A stretch of 64,000 nt of DNA. Source: Oreocharis arfaki. Lineage: Eukaryota; Chordata; Aves; Passeriformes; Paramythiidae. Below the pieces are notes generated by a model. That model was not told the origin of the DNA, made no database searches, and worked only from the letters and a program-made list of their open reading frames with translations. The DNA lies in assembly GCA_013398015.1 (NCBI GenBank), contig VZRR01007873.1:1-64000 (forward strand). The letters are read 5' to 3'. Of this stretch, positions 1 to 12,300 are shown piece by piece. The stretch's first letter is position 1. Every line of letters starts with the position of its first letter. A program made the position numbers and the translations under genes.

Positions 1-25
1 TATATATATATGCATGCATATATTC
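1..25. repeat. (TA)n/TGCA simple repeat at window edge
   Basis: Alternating TA with two TGCA interruptions, truncated by the window boundary. It lies inside the desmoglein gene (intron after exon 11). Confidence 0.75.
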
Positions 26-180
26 AAATTTGGAGTAACTTCTTAGGTTCATATTTAACCGAGATTTGAATAGATTCTAATATGTGTTTTGTTTGTTAAT
101 AAAATAACATCCTGATTGGTAATCTTAGATAAGAGCTTATTACTGTGATTTATTCTGTTATAAAACGTAGGTTAATTTAC

Positions 181-399
181 CATTTATTCGTCTGATAATC
201 CATGTAGTCTGAGGTTCACCATGTATGCTGAATGTAAAGGGAGTAGCGTAGAGATCACCATCCCTATTCTTTGCTGAGATAATCACTGATGGGGAATGCA
301 TACATACTTTCCTCATTTCAGTATTAATATTTGGGCAGTTGGCATTGATGCCATCTATTGAAAGCACAATGGTGCCAGTAGCGGTATATCGAGGAACCC
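181..399 (-). CDS. DSG1/DSG4: Desmoglein exon 11: start of EC5 (extracellular anchor domain)
   Basis: This exon has 219 nt (469-542). It contains TATGTIVLSIDGINANCPNI, the VCMHSPSVII segment and a TPFTFSIHGEP segment. These correspond to the membrane-proximal desmoglein domain, whose CPNI...C-x-D/H-SPS cysteine pattern is conserved. The acceptor AG is at 400-401 and the donor is GTAAAT from 180 downward. The next exon (rest of EC5) is beyond the left edge. Confidence 0.93.
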
Positions 400-3300
400 C
401 TGTAAAAATAAGGTATTTGTGGTCAGGAGGGAATATTGGTACTATAAATAATGCAGTTAGGGTTGGAAAACTAGAAACAGGAAAAACATTGAGAGAAATT
501 TGGAACAGAAAGAATTTATTTTGGAAAACAACCTCTCTTCTTACCTCTAGTGATAGCCAAGACCTCTGCTTGGTACTGCCCATTGACTACATAGACTGAA
601 TCCCGGTTAATAACTTTGTTCAGTGTGATTTCACCAGTGTTTTGATTGATTCTGAACCATGCAGCTGGATCACGTCCTATGCTATATCTGTGTTTGGTGA
701 AGTAAAAATAGTCAGCATTATCTTATGAATATAGCTATTACATGTTTATATTGCAGATAAAATTTGGTGCTTTGGAACACTTTTCTTTAGGCTGTACTAA
801 GTCCTATTGCATTTCACCCTCTTCAAGCAAAATCCACGTAGAATCCAAAAGATGTTGACCAGAAAAGTAATTAGGAGTAAAGCAAGTGTGTAGAAGCCCA
901 AGTATGTAGAAAGTGGCATCATAGCCCAAAAGTAAAATTTTTTTTGATCCTGCAAACCTTAACTAGAGCCATTGTTGACATCAGTGGTTAAATCCACTAA
1001 ATCACTACATGCACTATAATATTATACAGTTGTGTTTGCTGACACATTTCTCTGTTTTATGAGTTTTTTTCAAATATTTGTAAATAGGCTGTATTTATTC
1101 CTACATACACTGAAAAGCAAATTATGGTCCCAGTTATTATCGTTAATTTCAAGAGAAATAAATGTAATTTTTTTTTTAAACTGTAGGATGACCTGGTAGT
1201 GACATCTTCTATTCTGGTTGGATAATATTGACTATTATTGAGATTTTTTGCCTGCTTTTTTCAAGATGCTAACAAATTTGTAGCAAAAGTTTCAAGTAAA
1301 CACATTCTTAGGCTGAATAAGAAAAAAAAAGCATTCTAATTTATTCAAGTTACAGCCTGTTAGAAAAATGATGTTTTCTTTGTCTTTTGCATAAGGCTAA
1401 GGAAAGTAGTCAGGAAAGAAAAGGAATTATAACACAAAAAAATGGGCTATATACTAATCTATGATAATATACAATATAATACTATATAATACATAATATT
1501 ATATGATATCATATGATACTATTCTATTGCCATTTTTCCATTGCTGATCAATAAACATTGTTTTTTAAAGCATCCTTTAAAATACCTATTCCTCAACCCA
1601 TTGAAATCTCAAAAGAATTATTCAATCCAGAGAGTTAAGCAGAGCAGAGCTTACACAACATTTGATGCAATAGTTCTAGTGTCCTCATCCATGGCTGTAT
1701 ATGTTCCTACAACATAATTTACTCTTGCGCCTTCTGCCAGGGAAAACACAACTGAAGATGGATGAAATCTTGGTGGTTCAATCAAATTTTTTACTTCTAC
1801 TGTGAGGGGTGTTCCAAATATTTGGTACTCATGTGCAACAGAGTGGTGGAAGGCAGCTACATTCCTGACACCAATCATCAGTGAGTGAGTTCGGATATGT
1901 TCAAAATCCAGTTCCTAAAAGGTAAACCACAGAGAACTAGATAATACATAAATGCTCCTTTGATATTTTAAAAATATTTTAGAAATATTTTTAATTTTAA
2001 ATGGTTGAGTGACAGTGTTTTTACTGCCTGTTTAATTCTGTTAACAAATAATTAAAATTTTAAGATGACTATTTCAAGAGCTGAATCACAATATTTATCC
2101 ATACCTTAATTACTCTAAGGATTCCTTGATTTGTAGCTCCATCTGTAACAATTTCAAAACAGTTATCTTCATTACCAGATATAAAGAAAAACTCTGCTAA
2201 CCAATTGTCTGTAAACTCTTCATCAGCATCCAGAGCTTGTATTCGTAGCAGTTCTGAACTGAGTGAATTTTCTGAAATACTTGCTGAAAACTGAAATGAC
2301 AGATAAATACCTATTAGCTAACATTAATATATATATATATATTATATATATATATATATATAATGTGAGGAAAACACAGCTGTCTGCAAAGATTCTTTTG
2401 AAGGATGTTCTGAGCACAGTTCATGCCAGTTAAGTAAAAAATCGTGTTCTGGGCAAATTGAGATTATGGTTACGGATTTGAAAAGCTGTATCACCTCAAA
2501 GTTTTGCAGAGGCATCTTACAGGAAAAGGATTTGTGCTTTCTATAAGAAATGGTCTTCCAAGGATTGTGTTATTCTACATAATCTGGCTGTATTGCAGGG
2601 GTCTAGACACCTGAATGACAGGATTTCTCTGAGTACGAAGAAGTCAGTCCTGACAGTGTCAAGATTGACATCTCTGAATACAAAAATAATCAGTATGTAT
2701 GTTACCAGAATTGGTGCACAACCAATGGGTTTTATTTCGAGCATGCTTCAAGGGAAAAACCGTGTTAATCCAGTGGAGCATGTAATTGGGAAAGCTCTCT
2801 GTGGGTTAGTAAGGGCTCTGTTATCAATGGGGCTTTTAAACAGTGTTTTAAATCAGTGTTGCTGCTTTTGTTATTGGAAACTTACAGAGCTTTGAGCAAG
2901 AGTTGGAAAGTTGTCATTAACATCGATAACTTTCACGTTACAGCTACAAAGGGATGATATTCCATCTGCAGCCCCATCCCGGTCTGATGCCTTCACAACG
3001 AGAGTGTAGCTACTATGTTGCTGTCACAAAAAGAGAAATGAGTATGTTAAAGACCATTTGTGCATCTTATAAATAACTCATGCTTGCTACTATTTCCTAA
3101 TGTAGGAATTTGACTTAGACATTTTATTGTAACACATAGAAAACATGCATTTCTCCATTAATATTTGTAAAAACCACAACCTTTCTCTCTCTTCTATTTT
3201 ATTTTCTCGCTCTCATAGCACATATACATCACCACATCATGTTATTTAGCTTTGGAAGGGGAAATGTTACCTCTCTGTCAAGATAATTTGCAAGATGGAG

Positions 3301-6300
3301 TTCTCCTGTGTATTTATTCATAATGAACATGGGTGGACCAGAAGGTTCCTGACTCTCTATCTTGAAGGCAATTTTAGAATTCAAGTGGTTGGGTTCATCT
3401 GCATCTGTTGCAATGATTTTCATCACCAGTGTGTCTAAAAATAAAAAAATAATAATAATAGAAAAAAAGAACAGAAAATCTCTCGAGTTCCTGCAAACAA
3501 CTCATCAAGACAATGCTAGAACTTGTTGTATGAAAGTGACAGAAGGCTATTCCTTGACATTTACAAAGAAAACCGAAAGTTTAGTTTTGTAATACTGACT
3601 CTGACAATGTTAATGGCTCTAAATGAATTAAAAACCAAGGTCAGAAGGAATAATGCGGATTTGCACTGAACTTCTTTAAATCGCCATAGAGAACATGCAA
3701 ATACAGTAAGTACTGAGCTTGTAGACATTACTATAAGAAATCTCCACAGCTTTAGATGAGAATTTCTAGAAAGAAGAAAATGAGTGTTAGGCACCATTGC
3801 CTCAGTGCTATTTGCATGTCTAATGTTAATTGCTGTACTTTTGGTAAAAAGAACCATTTTAATAGTTTAAGTGTGGAGTTATTTAGTAATAATCTGCTGC
3901 AACTGCAAATACGCAGGCTGGGAGTACAAATATTTGAAAGAGAAAAATGGGGAAAAATGTGTTTTACATACCCTCAAAGGAAATAAGTGTAATGATCTTT
4001 TTATTCTAATGGGAAGGAATGAAATTATTTATTTTACATTTTCACATCTGAAAGAATTTGCATGATGGTATGGTTAGAAACTGGAACATGCAGCACTTGT
4101 GTGTGGGAGGAAAGGGAGAAGGAAGCATTGGTGTTTAATTTATAGCAATTAGCTCAGGCCCTGGCTCAAACAGCACTTGGAGAAGCATCTGCTGCTCCCT
4201 CCTCTGCAGTGGCCCTGACCAATATATGTCATTTCCTAGGAAAAGCAGAAAGAGCACCCCAGATTTATATTGACTGTATTCTGTGAGCTTCACTAGCAAT
4301 ACTGTAAAAGGCATAGCGTAGTTACTTACTGTCCATGCTGCTCTCTTCAACAGATCCTGTAAATACAGTTTGGGCAAATATAGGAGCATTATCATTTATG
4401 TCCAGAACTCTGACTCGAAGTTCAAGAGGTGGTTCCAAATCTACACCCGTCACTGAGTGTTTAGCAAAGCAACGTATCTAAATAAAGAGATTTACTTGTT
4501 TTAAAACCAAAAGTTAAGTAAGCGAAGTTGCAATCTGAAACAAACAAATTTGTTGTCTTTTGGTCTCTCTGCCCCACCCTGGATCTATCATTATAAAGGT
4601 GAAAAAAAAGGGGGGTACTTACAACAAATACTGGTGTTACTTCCCTATCCACTATTGATGTTATATTAATTTCTCCTGTTCTTGGGTTAACAACAAATAT
4701 TCCATAGGGTGCACGATCAATTCCAACTCCAGAGATGCTGTAGGTGATTGGATTGTCTTCTTCACAATCTGATCGGATCTACAGTAACAGACAATAATAA
4801 TTTATGCCAGTTTGCTGAGGACACCTGCAGGGTTTTTTCTCCTTTTCTTAGTTCCTGTAAAAAATTCTATATAACTTCAGTTTCTCAACCACCTATTACA
4901 AGCTTCAGATGACAGAATCAATAGGAGGCTCTTCTACAAAGTGTCAGCTTAGAGATCCATCTCCCCTTGAGGGCTGGAGAGGCTTTCTATTTCTCTTAAA
5001 TCTGTCAGGGAGGTGGAGAGAGAAACCTCCCAGGGTATCGCACTGTGGTTGGACCTCAGTGAGGGCATGGTCATGGTGAGCGAACAGGAGGCTATTTTCT
5101 TTTTTCTGTTTCCTGCAAGTCATGTACTATCTTTGAACTTCTGCTTAGGGGTTTCTCAGGATGAGAGAGAGAGAGAAGAAAAATGTCATGATCTAGAACA
5201 AAGACACTAGTTAGAGCTGCCTGGGGAGTAGACTCATGGCGATGTTCTAGGAAGCCTCTGGTCACTCTTCAGCAGCCGCATGGGTTCACTTTATGAGACT
5301 GTCTCAGCAGAGCTGGGAATATTGCATCATCTTTCTTTTATTCTGCATTCCTTGCTTTAACTACTCTAAGCATATATATTTTTAAATCTCTGCTTTTATC
5401 AGCCTGTCTTTGGACAGGCTTGACAAACTTCCTTGTCAGTGAGTTATTGTGTTTTTCTTTCTACTTACTCTGGCAATTGGATTCCTCTTGGAATTATCCT
5501 CTCCTTCTCTACAAGCAGCAGCAAATTTGATCCATTCACGTTTTTGTCTTCTAAAGGTTTTCCATCTTGCTGTTCCATTTTCATTCCATTCCTTTACCTT
5601 TGACAGAGAGTTCCAGTGTCATATGACCTCAATCCATTTTAAATAAATACAGATGATTATAATTTCCAACAATAAGGTGAAAAGAGGTTTTTGTAGGCCA
5701 TGTGCTTTTTCACATGTCTATGAGTCCCAAACTCTATGACTGTACATGTTTATTTTAAAATTACTCATTTATATGAGATACTAATTTAGATTTAGGTGAA
5801 TTTCTCTTGAGAGGGTGAGCAGGTTTTTACCTGCAGCTGTTTAATATTTAAATACTTATTCAATCTTCAGGTTCAGAAGTGTCTTAGTTCAGTATTTTCC
5901 ACATGATTTTTTCCTTTGTTAGATTTCACTTAATCAGAAAAACAGTTTCTAAAGCAATATATATTACCTCTACATGAAATCCTGTGCTGAAATCCAAGAG
6001 TACCTGCAAGAACAACAAAAAGATTGGCATGTAAAAATGCAAGGCAAAATGCAGCAAGCAAAACCCAGCTGCAAGACGTTATACTGCAGGCCTGGGGCAG
6101 TACTTTTTTCCAAGCCTATCGCAATAGCTTATCTAGACAGTAGCTACAAGATTTCCACAAATGACTTTGTGAAATTCAATCTTTTCTATATCCAGCTCTT
6201 GAATTCCTTGACAGCTAAAACCTTCAAAATCCATTCTGTCTTTCAAGACAGAACTTTGAGTTTGAATGGCTATGCCAGAGCAGTTTTCAAGCTATACCTT

Positions 6301-9300
6301 CATCAAAATAAAGCTTTCACACAGATTTTTAACACCTAAGCTGAAAAGAGAAGTGGTTGCAAGAGTTGTTACCAAACTGTCTAGGAAACAAGGGAAGTAT
6401 TTATCCTAAATATTTTATTCTTTTTCTTCTTATTTACAAAGTCCACAATAAACCTGAAATACTTAATTGTATAATTTAACAAAAAAAAAAAAAAAGAAAA
6501 TATATTCTTGGAACTTCCCAGTGAGATTGAAGAGATTCTATGCAAGATGGAAACCCACCTGCAGTTTTCAGGCAGATTTCTCTGGAGTGCGGTAGATTTT
6601 GATTTGAGACCTAACTATGCAACTAGTCTTGAGTAAATAAAGGTGGCAGGATCAGATGCATATGTAATTACTTTAAAATTAAAATTTAAATGAGAGGAAC
6701 CTCAATTTCTAGATTAGCATGGTTTAAAAGAAGGCACAGTTTAATTAACTTTATTCCTAAATAAGGTGTGAAAATGAAGTTCGCTTGGTGAATGTACTTC
6801 TTCAGAGCATCTCTTTCGGGTTTAGGATCTGCTTCTGCATTCTTCAGACAATAAAGGGTGAAGAATGAGTGATTTGCAGGACTGGATGCTTGTTTCATTC
6901 ATCATTGGAAGAAAGAAAATATCCAGGTGACTCAAAAAGTATTGCAGTGTTTCTCTTTTCTCAACAAATTTTAACAGCTGCAGTTATGAGTATTTCACTT
7001 CCTTATAATTTCCCATAGCTTTTTGTTTTGGTTTGGTTTGGTTGTTTTTTGTCTGATATGTTCTATCTGTGGGGTTTTATGTCAGTTATGCTTGGATAAA
7101 ATCTGTGACAATCTTTTACCTATCATTACATCATGGGACTTTCCTCACTTCAGAGTTATTGCATTGTACTGGCAAGGCTAGAACATGGACACAGAATTTT
7201 TTCCACTTACTTCATGTTAAGACAACTTCTTACATGCAGCAAATTAATGAACAGCAGCTTCACCCTTCTTCTTCTCTCTCTCTTTTCCCCATTTGCCTTT
7301 ATGCTGCAAGATTTTACCATCTGTCATCTACAAAACAATGTTTCCAATGATCTGGTTTTGCCCAAAACATTCCCTGAGACCTTGGCCTACAATGGATGTC
7401 CTAATCTGCTTCTGAATGAAAGAGTTTAGACTGTGGATTTGCCCATTTGAAATTTATTGGACTATTCACAGAGTAAGGATTTTTTTCCTTGTTTGTTTGA
7501 GCAAGCTATGGTTAAGAAAAGTATTCTGCAGGAAAATCACTACAATATGTTCATATTGTGCTAAAAGCATCAATTCATCTTTTAATTTATGTTGAGTTTA
7601 CAACTGTTTAAATCTTCAGCTTCAGAATAGGGTTCAAATTCATGTGCAGCCATTCCTCATCTCAGAGAAGGGACGATGTCAGACTCCATTTGAACAATAG
7701 GGTTTGTTCACCCCAGTGAGAGCTCAGTCCTGTTGTTTTATGATCCCCCTTGGAGCCTGGGGGAACATGGAAGAGTCAAAGGGACAGATTACACCCTCAC
7801 ATGAGAACCTGAGTGATGAAGTCCACCAGAAATAACACTAATTGAACATCTCTTATCAGTCTATCCCACAGGCAGGGCTTCCTTTGGTGAGCACAATGAA
7901 ATCCTCTCCACCCTTAGGCTGAAATCCCTTCTGGCATGCAAACAATCGTCTTGACCTAGCAAAGTATGGATATACACCTCCCAGTGCAATGTTAGTGAAT
8001 CTTGTCTGCTGTCTGCATCCTGTGGCCTACCCTGTTACTTAACAGAGAGACTAATACCTCACACCCAGCCACATCACTCTCATACTCTGAAAAACTATTC
8101 TGAGTTTTTCTGAAATGGGAATTATTCCTGTAAAGAATTCTATTACTTAAGGACATGAATATTCAAAGATCTCTTGATTCCAGCCTATAGGGAGTTCTGC
8201 TTTCAAGCAGTAAAAAATACACATTTTACATCTTTTGTTTTTGAACACCAGTAATGGGAACATCAGAAATTTGTCCACTGGTGATGCTGGGGATTGTAAA
8301 TTTAGGCTCTGTATTTCCACACTTATCCTGTGGTAGTTAAGGAAAACCCCATTCTGCTACTTGTTGGTAATGGAAGATCTTGAATTCAGAGTCCTTAGCA
8401 CAGTTTGTGTTATTATTTGAAAAGGCTGATCTGATGAAATTGGTGTCTGTGTTTGATATGTCTCTCAGTTATGGCTGTGGTACATGAAGGAGGGCAGGCA
8501 GACATCAGGCAAAGATGTCTAGTTCACCAGATAGACCTGAATAATTTTGAAATGACATTTATCCAACTTGATCCAGGGATAGATCTGCCTCCCCAGCTAA
8601 TGCCTTCCAGTTCTCCACTGTCACCAGCAGTTAGAAGGCTTCCCCTAACTCAGTTGTCTATTTCTAATATTTTTCTGGGACGCAAAACTGTTTTTTCTAG
8701 TGCTATTTCCAGCAGATAAGTTCTGTCTCCTAGCAGCTAACTCCAGCAAATTTCTAGGTAGTTAAAAAAATTCCCCTCTAAACCAGTATCCAAGTAGAGT
8801 ACTTTCCATAGACACAGGAATAAACAATAATTAAAGCAATAGGAGCCACTGGAATGTGTGGGATGCATCCTGAGGACCTTGAGTAGGTAAGCTGGTCAGA
8901 ATGATGCCAAGATTTGCTGTCCTGTTAGTCTCTGACAGACTGTGAAAGAAAGGAAGCTGCAGAGAATCTAGATGCTGGTCGCACAAGCTGTTTCTGTTTC
9001 AGGTTGGGAGATGTGCGGGCAGGAAACAAGTTTGTGGTTTCTGTCATTTGTACAGTGTCTGTCTGAAAGCTTGTCTTTTATTGTAAGGATACCTGGACCC
9101 TGTGTCCAAAATGACAGCTTAGAGTCACACTGGAGTTAGTCTGGATTTATTCTGATGTAACTGGGGACAGAATTAGGCCCATAGGATGTGTATGGTTCTT
9201 CGCACCTTCAAAGCAATTTACAAACAAGAATTAACTAATCATTAATTGAGTACCGAGCAATATCATACGTAATTACGGAATCCTCCCTCCTCCACCTACT

Positions 9301-12300
9301 CAAATCTAAATGACTGAACACACCTTTAACATCTTCCCAGCATTATTCATATGGGATCTGCTTCTCTCTCTTTGAAGTCAACAGTGGCATTGTTGTTGGC
9401 CTGGATGGGAGGAGTGCTGAGAACTCACACGTATTGTGTTAGTCATCAGGCTGCAGTGGTAACTCTGGTCGTGTCAGCATTTTGGGACTTTTACGTCTTT
9501 CTTACTCATCCATAGCCCTGACTAGGAAAGGGTTGCAATAATGAACCCTTCCCTTTATTCATTCTGCATCTCTTTAAAAAGTGATACGTCAGTGCATAAG
9601 AAATAATGAGAACCAGAGTTCAAATATAAGACAAACACTCGTATTTTAAAAATATGCCATTTGATCACTTTTTAATTGAAACATGATTTTCTTTTTCTCT
9701 ACTTTGCCTTTTCATGTGTCACTAATGAATGTACTTCATCCAGTTTAAAGGGGAAGATTTTCTGGATGATTTTTCTGGCATTGTGGTTTTTAATTCAGAG
9801 GAGGTAAGGTGTTTCCTGTGTTAGCAGTACTTTGAATTTCACCCAGGATGGAGAATCCATTACTATTTCAACAACTGTGAGAGGAATTATTCAGGAATTA
9901 TGACAATGCTCACGTCAGGCTGAAGAATATACTTTGAAGTTTTATTTATTTTAAAGTAAGTTTGTTCAAAGAACTGAACACTTTGGGAGAGTTTCTGCTG
10001 AGATTGTTTCTGTTCTGCTGTTGTATCTTCTATTCTATGTAGATACAATGCATTTCCATAGAGTAACTGAGCCTAGCCATTAGAAAAATGAACAGAAAAG
10101 TAATTTCAATATAGGGTGTATGCCATTATCATTAAAATTTGAGTTTTTCAAATTAGCCATGCTAAGTGCCCTCAATAAACCTCCTCAATAAAACCTGAAT
10201 TCTGATATGTCTTAGAGTTTTCTGGCTGCAAATGCATGTTTGCTTAACGGCCGTTTTACTTAGGAATGTAAAACTACAGGATTAAGTACCTAATCTTACG
10301 TGATAGTTCCTGCATGTGGAATTGCTTTAGTTTCTATTTCTACAACAAAATATTTTGGCAGAAGTACTTGCAGGTTCCTGATTCAATTCTGGCAGATGTT
10401 TCATATGAATACACAAGGAGAGGATTTAGCTCCTGACTATTTTTATGTGCAACCAAGTTATGAGTAGGATGCGTAACCATAGCCTAACAACTAGGGGAGG
10501 GGGGGGAAATAAGCATAGATAACACATGGGAAAATGTATCCAGACAAAAGTGCATAAGAGATGTGGTGAATTTAAAATTATTGGCTGTCACATGATAGCT
10601 GGCAGGAGAAGAGTCATACCTGATCAAACAGGTTATTTCCATAAAACGTGTCTGTGCTAGTATCACAAACAGAGCTCCCTTACTCATGAGGATAATGCCT
10701 TTGAAGTCACATGAGCAAGGGTTGCAGAATCGGTCCCACCAATGGTGAAATCCATAGAGAAAATAATTTATTTCAGGGATGGTAAGTTTCCTTTTTTTTG
10801 AAAATGCAGAAGTGTACTAAAATATACATGACTTCATGGTAATTTTATTTAATGCATCTAATTAACAATATACTAACCAGACACACCATTCAGACAGGTG
10901 ATTTTCATGAAGGATTAGTCAAGCTGAAAGTCAAAATCCTTTCTCAGAATACACTAACACTAGATACATAAATTTATAATTTATTTGGTCTCTATAGTTT
11001 GTCTGCCACCTTTCTATAAAGCGCTGAAAGGTGCTGTTAAGCTGTGCAGGCCACCATGAACATTTCTGGGCAGAGGAACTCATGACAAGATCAAGGGTTT
11101 CCAAATATTTGGTAGTCATCAAAACACAATGGCATTTTTCAGAATCGCTCTTTTTTTCTGACCCCACACCTACCCTCCATCACTCACAATTGTAGCAATA
11201 ATATACTGAAAGAAAGAAAATGGCTCCAGAGTTGCTGAGAGAAGTAAAGCAGCAAAATCTCTTTTGAATGAACGGATTTTAGACACAACATACTCAAGCT
11301 TTTTGAACATGGACACACTGGGAGTGTGCATCACCAGACAACTGAGTAAAATGAATAGTCGCTAGTGCTACATGAAAATCCAGAAGTGTGAGTGTGATGT
11401 GCCAGCCCAGTCTCCTGGCACATCACCTCTGTGCTTCCCTGAACAAGCAGAAACTTATCCAAACCATAACTTGCTTTTGCCAAGTTTTGCCCTTGTTTGC
11501 TTGGCAGCTGCTCTGTGTTAATGAGTTCTACTTTACTGATTGCAGAGCTGTCACCTAAAATTAATGGATTATATTTTCCAAATGGTTTTAGGTTTTCTTA
11601 TTCTATAATACAAACTTTTCCTCAGACTACAACATTTCTAGAGAAGTCAGTAATGAGAAGTTAACAAATATTTACCCTTACTAATACACTGTGTAAAATG
11701 TAAAATTGCATGAAAGCCACAGGACATAACTATAGTAGAAATCCTTCTCTATATTCAGGGCCTTAGACATCTACCTAATTTCAAAAGGTCAGCACAGATG
11801 AGTAAAACTAATCCACACAAAAATCAGATTGCTGGAGCAGTAGGCCACCCATAGTCCTTTTAAGTCCCTTCTGGGTAATTTCCATGCCTTGATGAACACA
11901 TTGAACAACCATGCTACTTGACCATAGCCACAACTTTCCTTTTACAGTGAGAAAAACAAACCCAAAGAGCAACACTTTCATCATGCACTCACTTGCTCAG
12001 CACATGGCGGCTCAGACACTAATGCACTACAACACAGGAACGCTTTGCAATGTGAAATAGTAGGCCAAGTCTTGATTTTTCCTCAACTGAGATCTTCACT
12101 AAATTTTGTCTTTTTTTTTCTCTTGAATATAGCTGTAGGATTTGGTCAGCTCTGAAGCGATCTTGCTAATCAGTTTAGAAAAAAGAGATCTGAATTTTTT
12201 AGAAAAAGGTGTTTCCTCAACTGATAAAAAAGTAAAGACAGAGGACCAAATTATATTCAACCATTAAAATTTTTATAATAATAAGCATTTTGTTAATAAC

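Noticed and set aside
158..583. A single 141-codon minus gene
   Set aside because: It is exon 11 of desmoglein plus intron read-through at both ends.
1653..1660. Exon 9 donor at GTGTAA
   Set aside because: Splicing there would leave exon 10 out of frame. The GTAAGC donor two bases further on keeps the frame.
2105..2285. Downstream acceptor for exon 8 (TTTTCAG|CAAG)
   Set aside because: It would shift the frame and remove the conserved start of EC3. The AG 7 nt upstream keeps phase 0.
5828..5877. Alternative desmoglein exon 2 with GCAG|GTAAAA donor
   Set aside because: The in-frame 36-mer has no acceptor in the right phase and encodes no signal-peptide-like residues. The 5968-6003 exon fits length, phase and splice sites.
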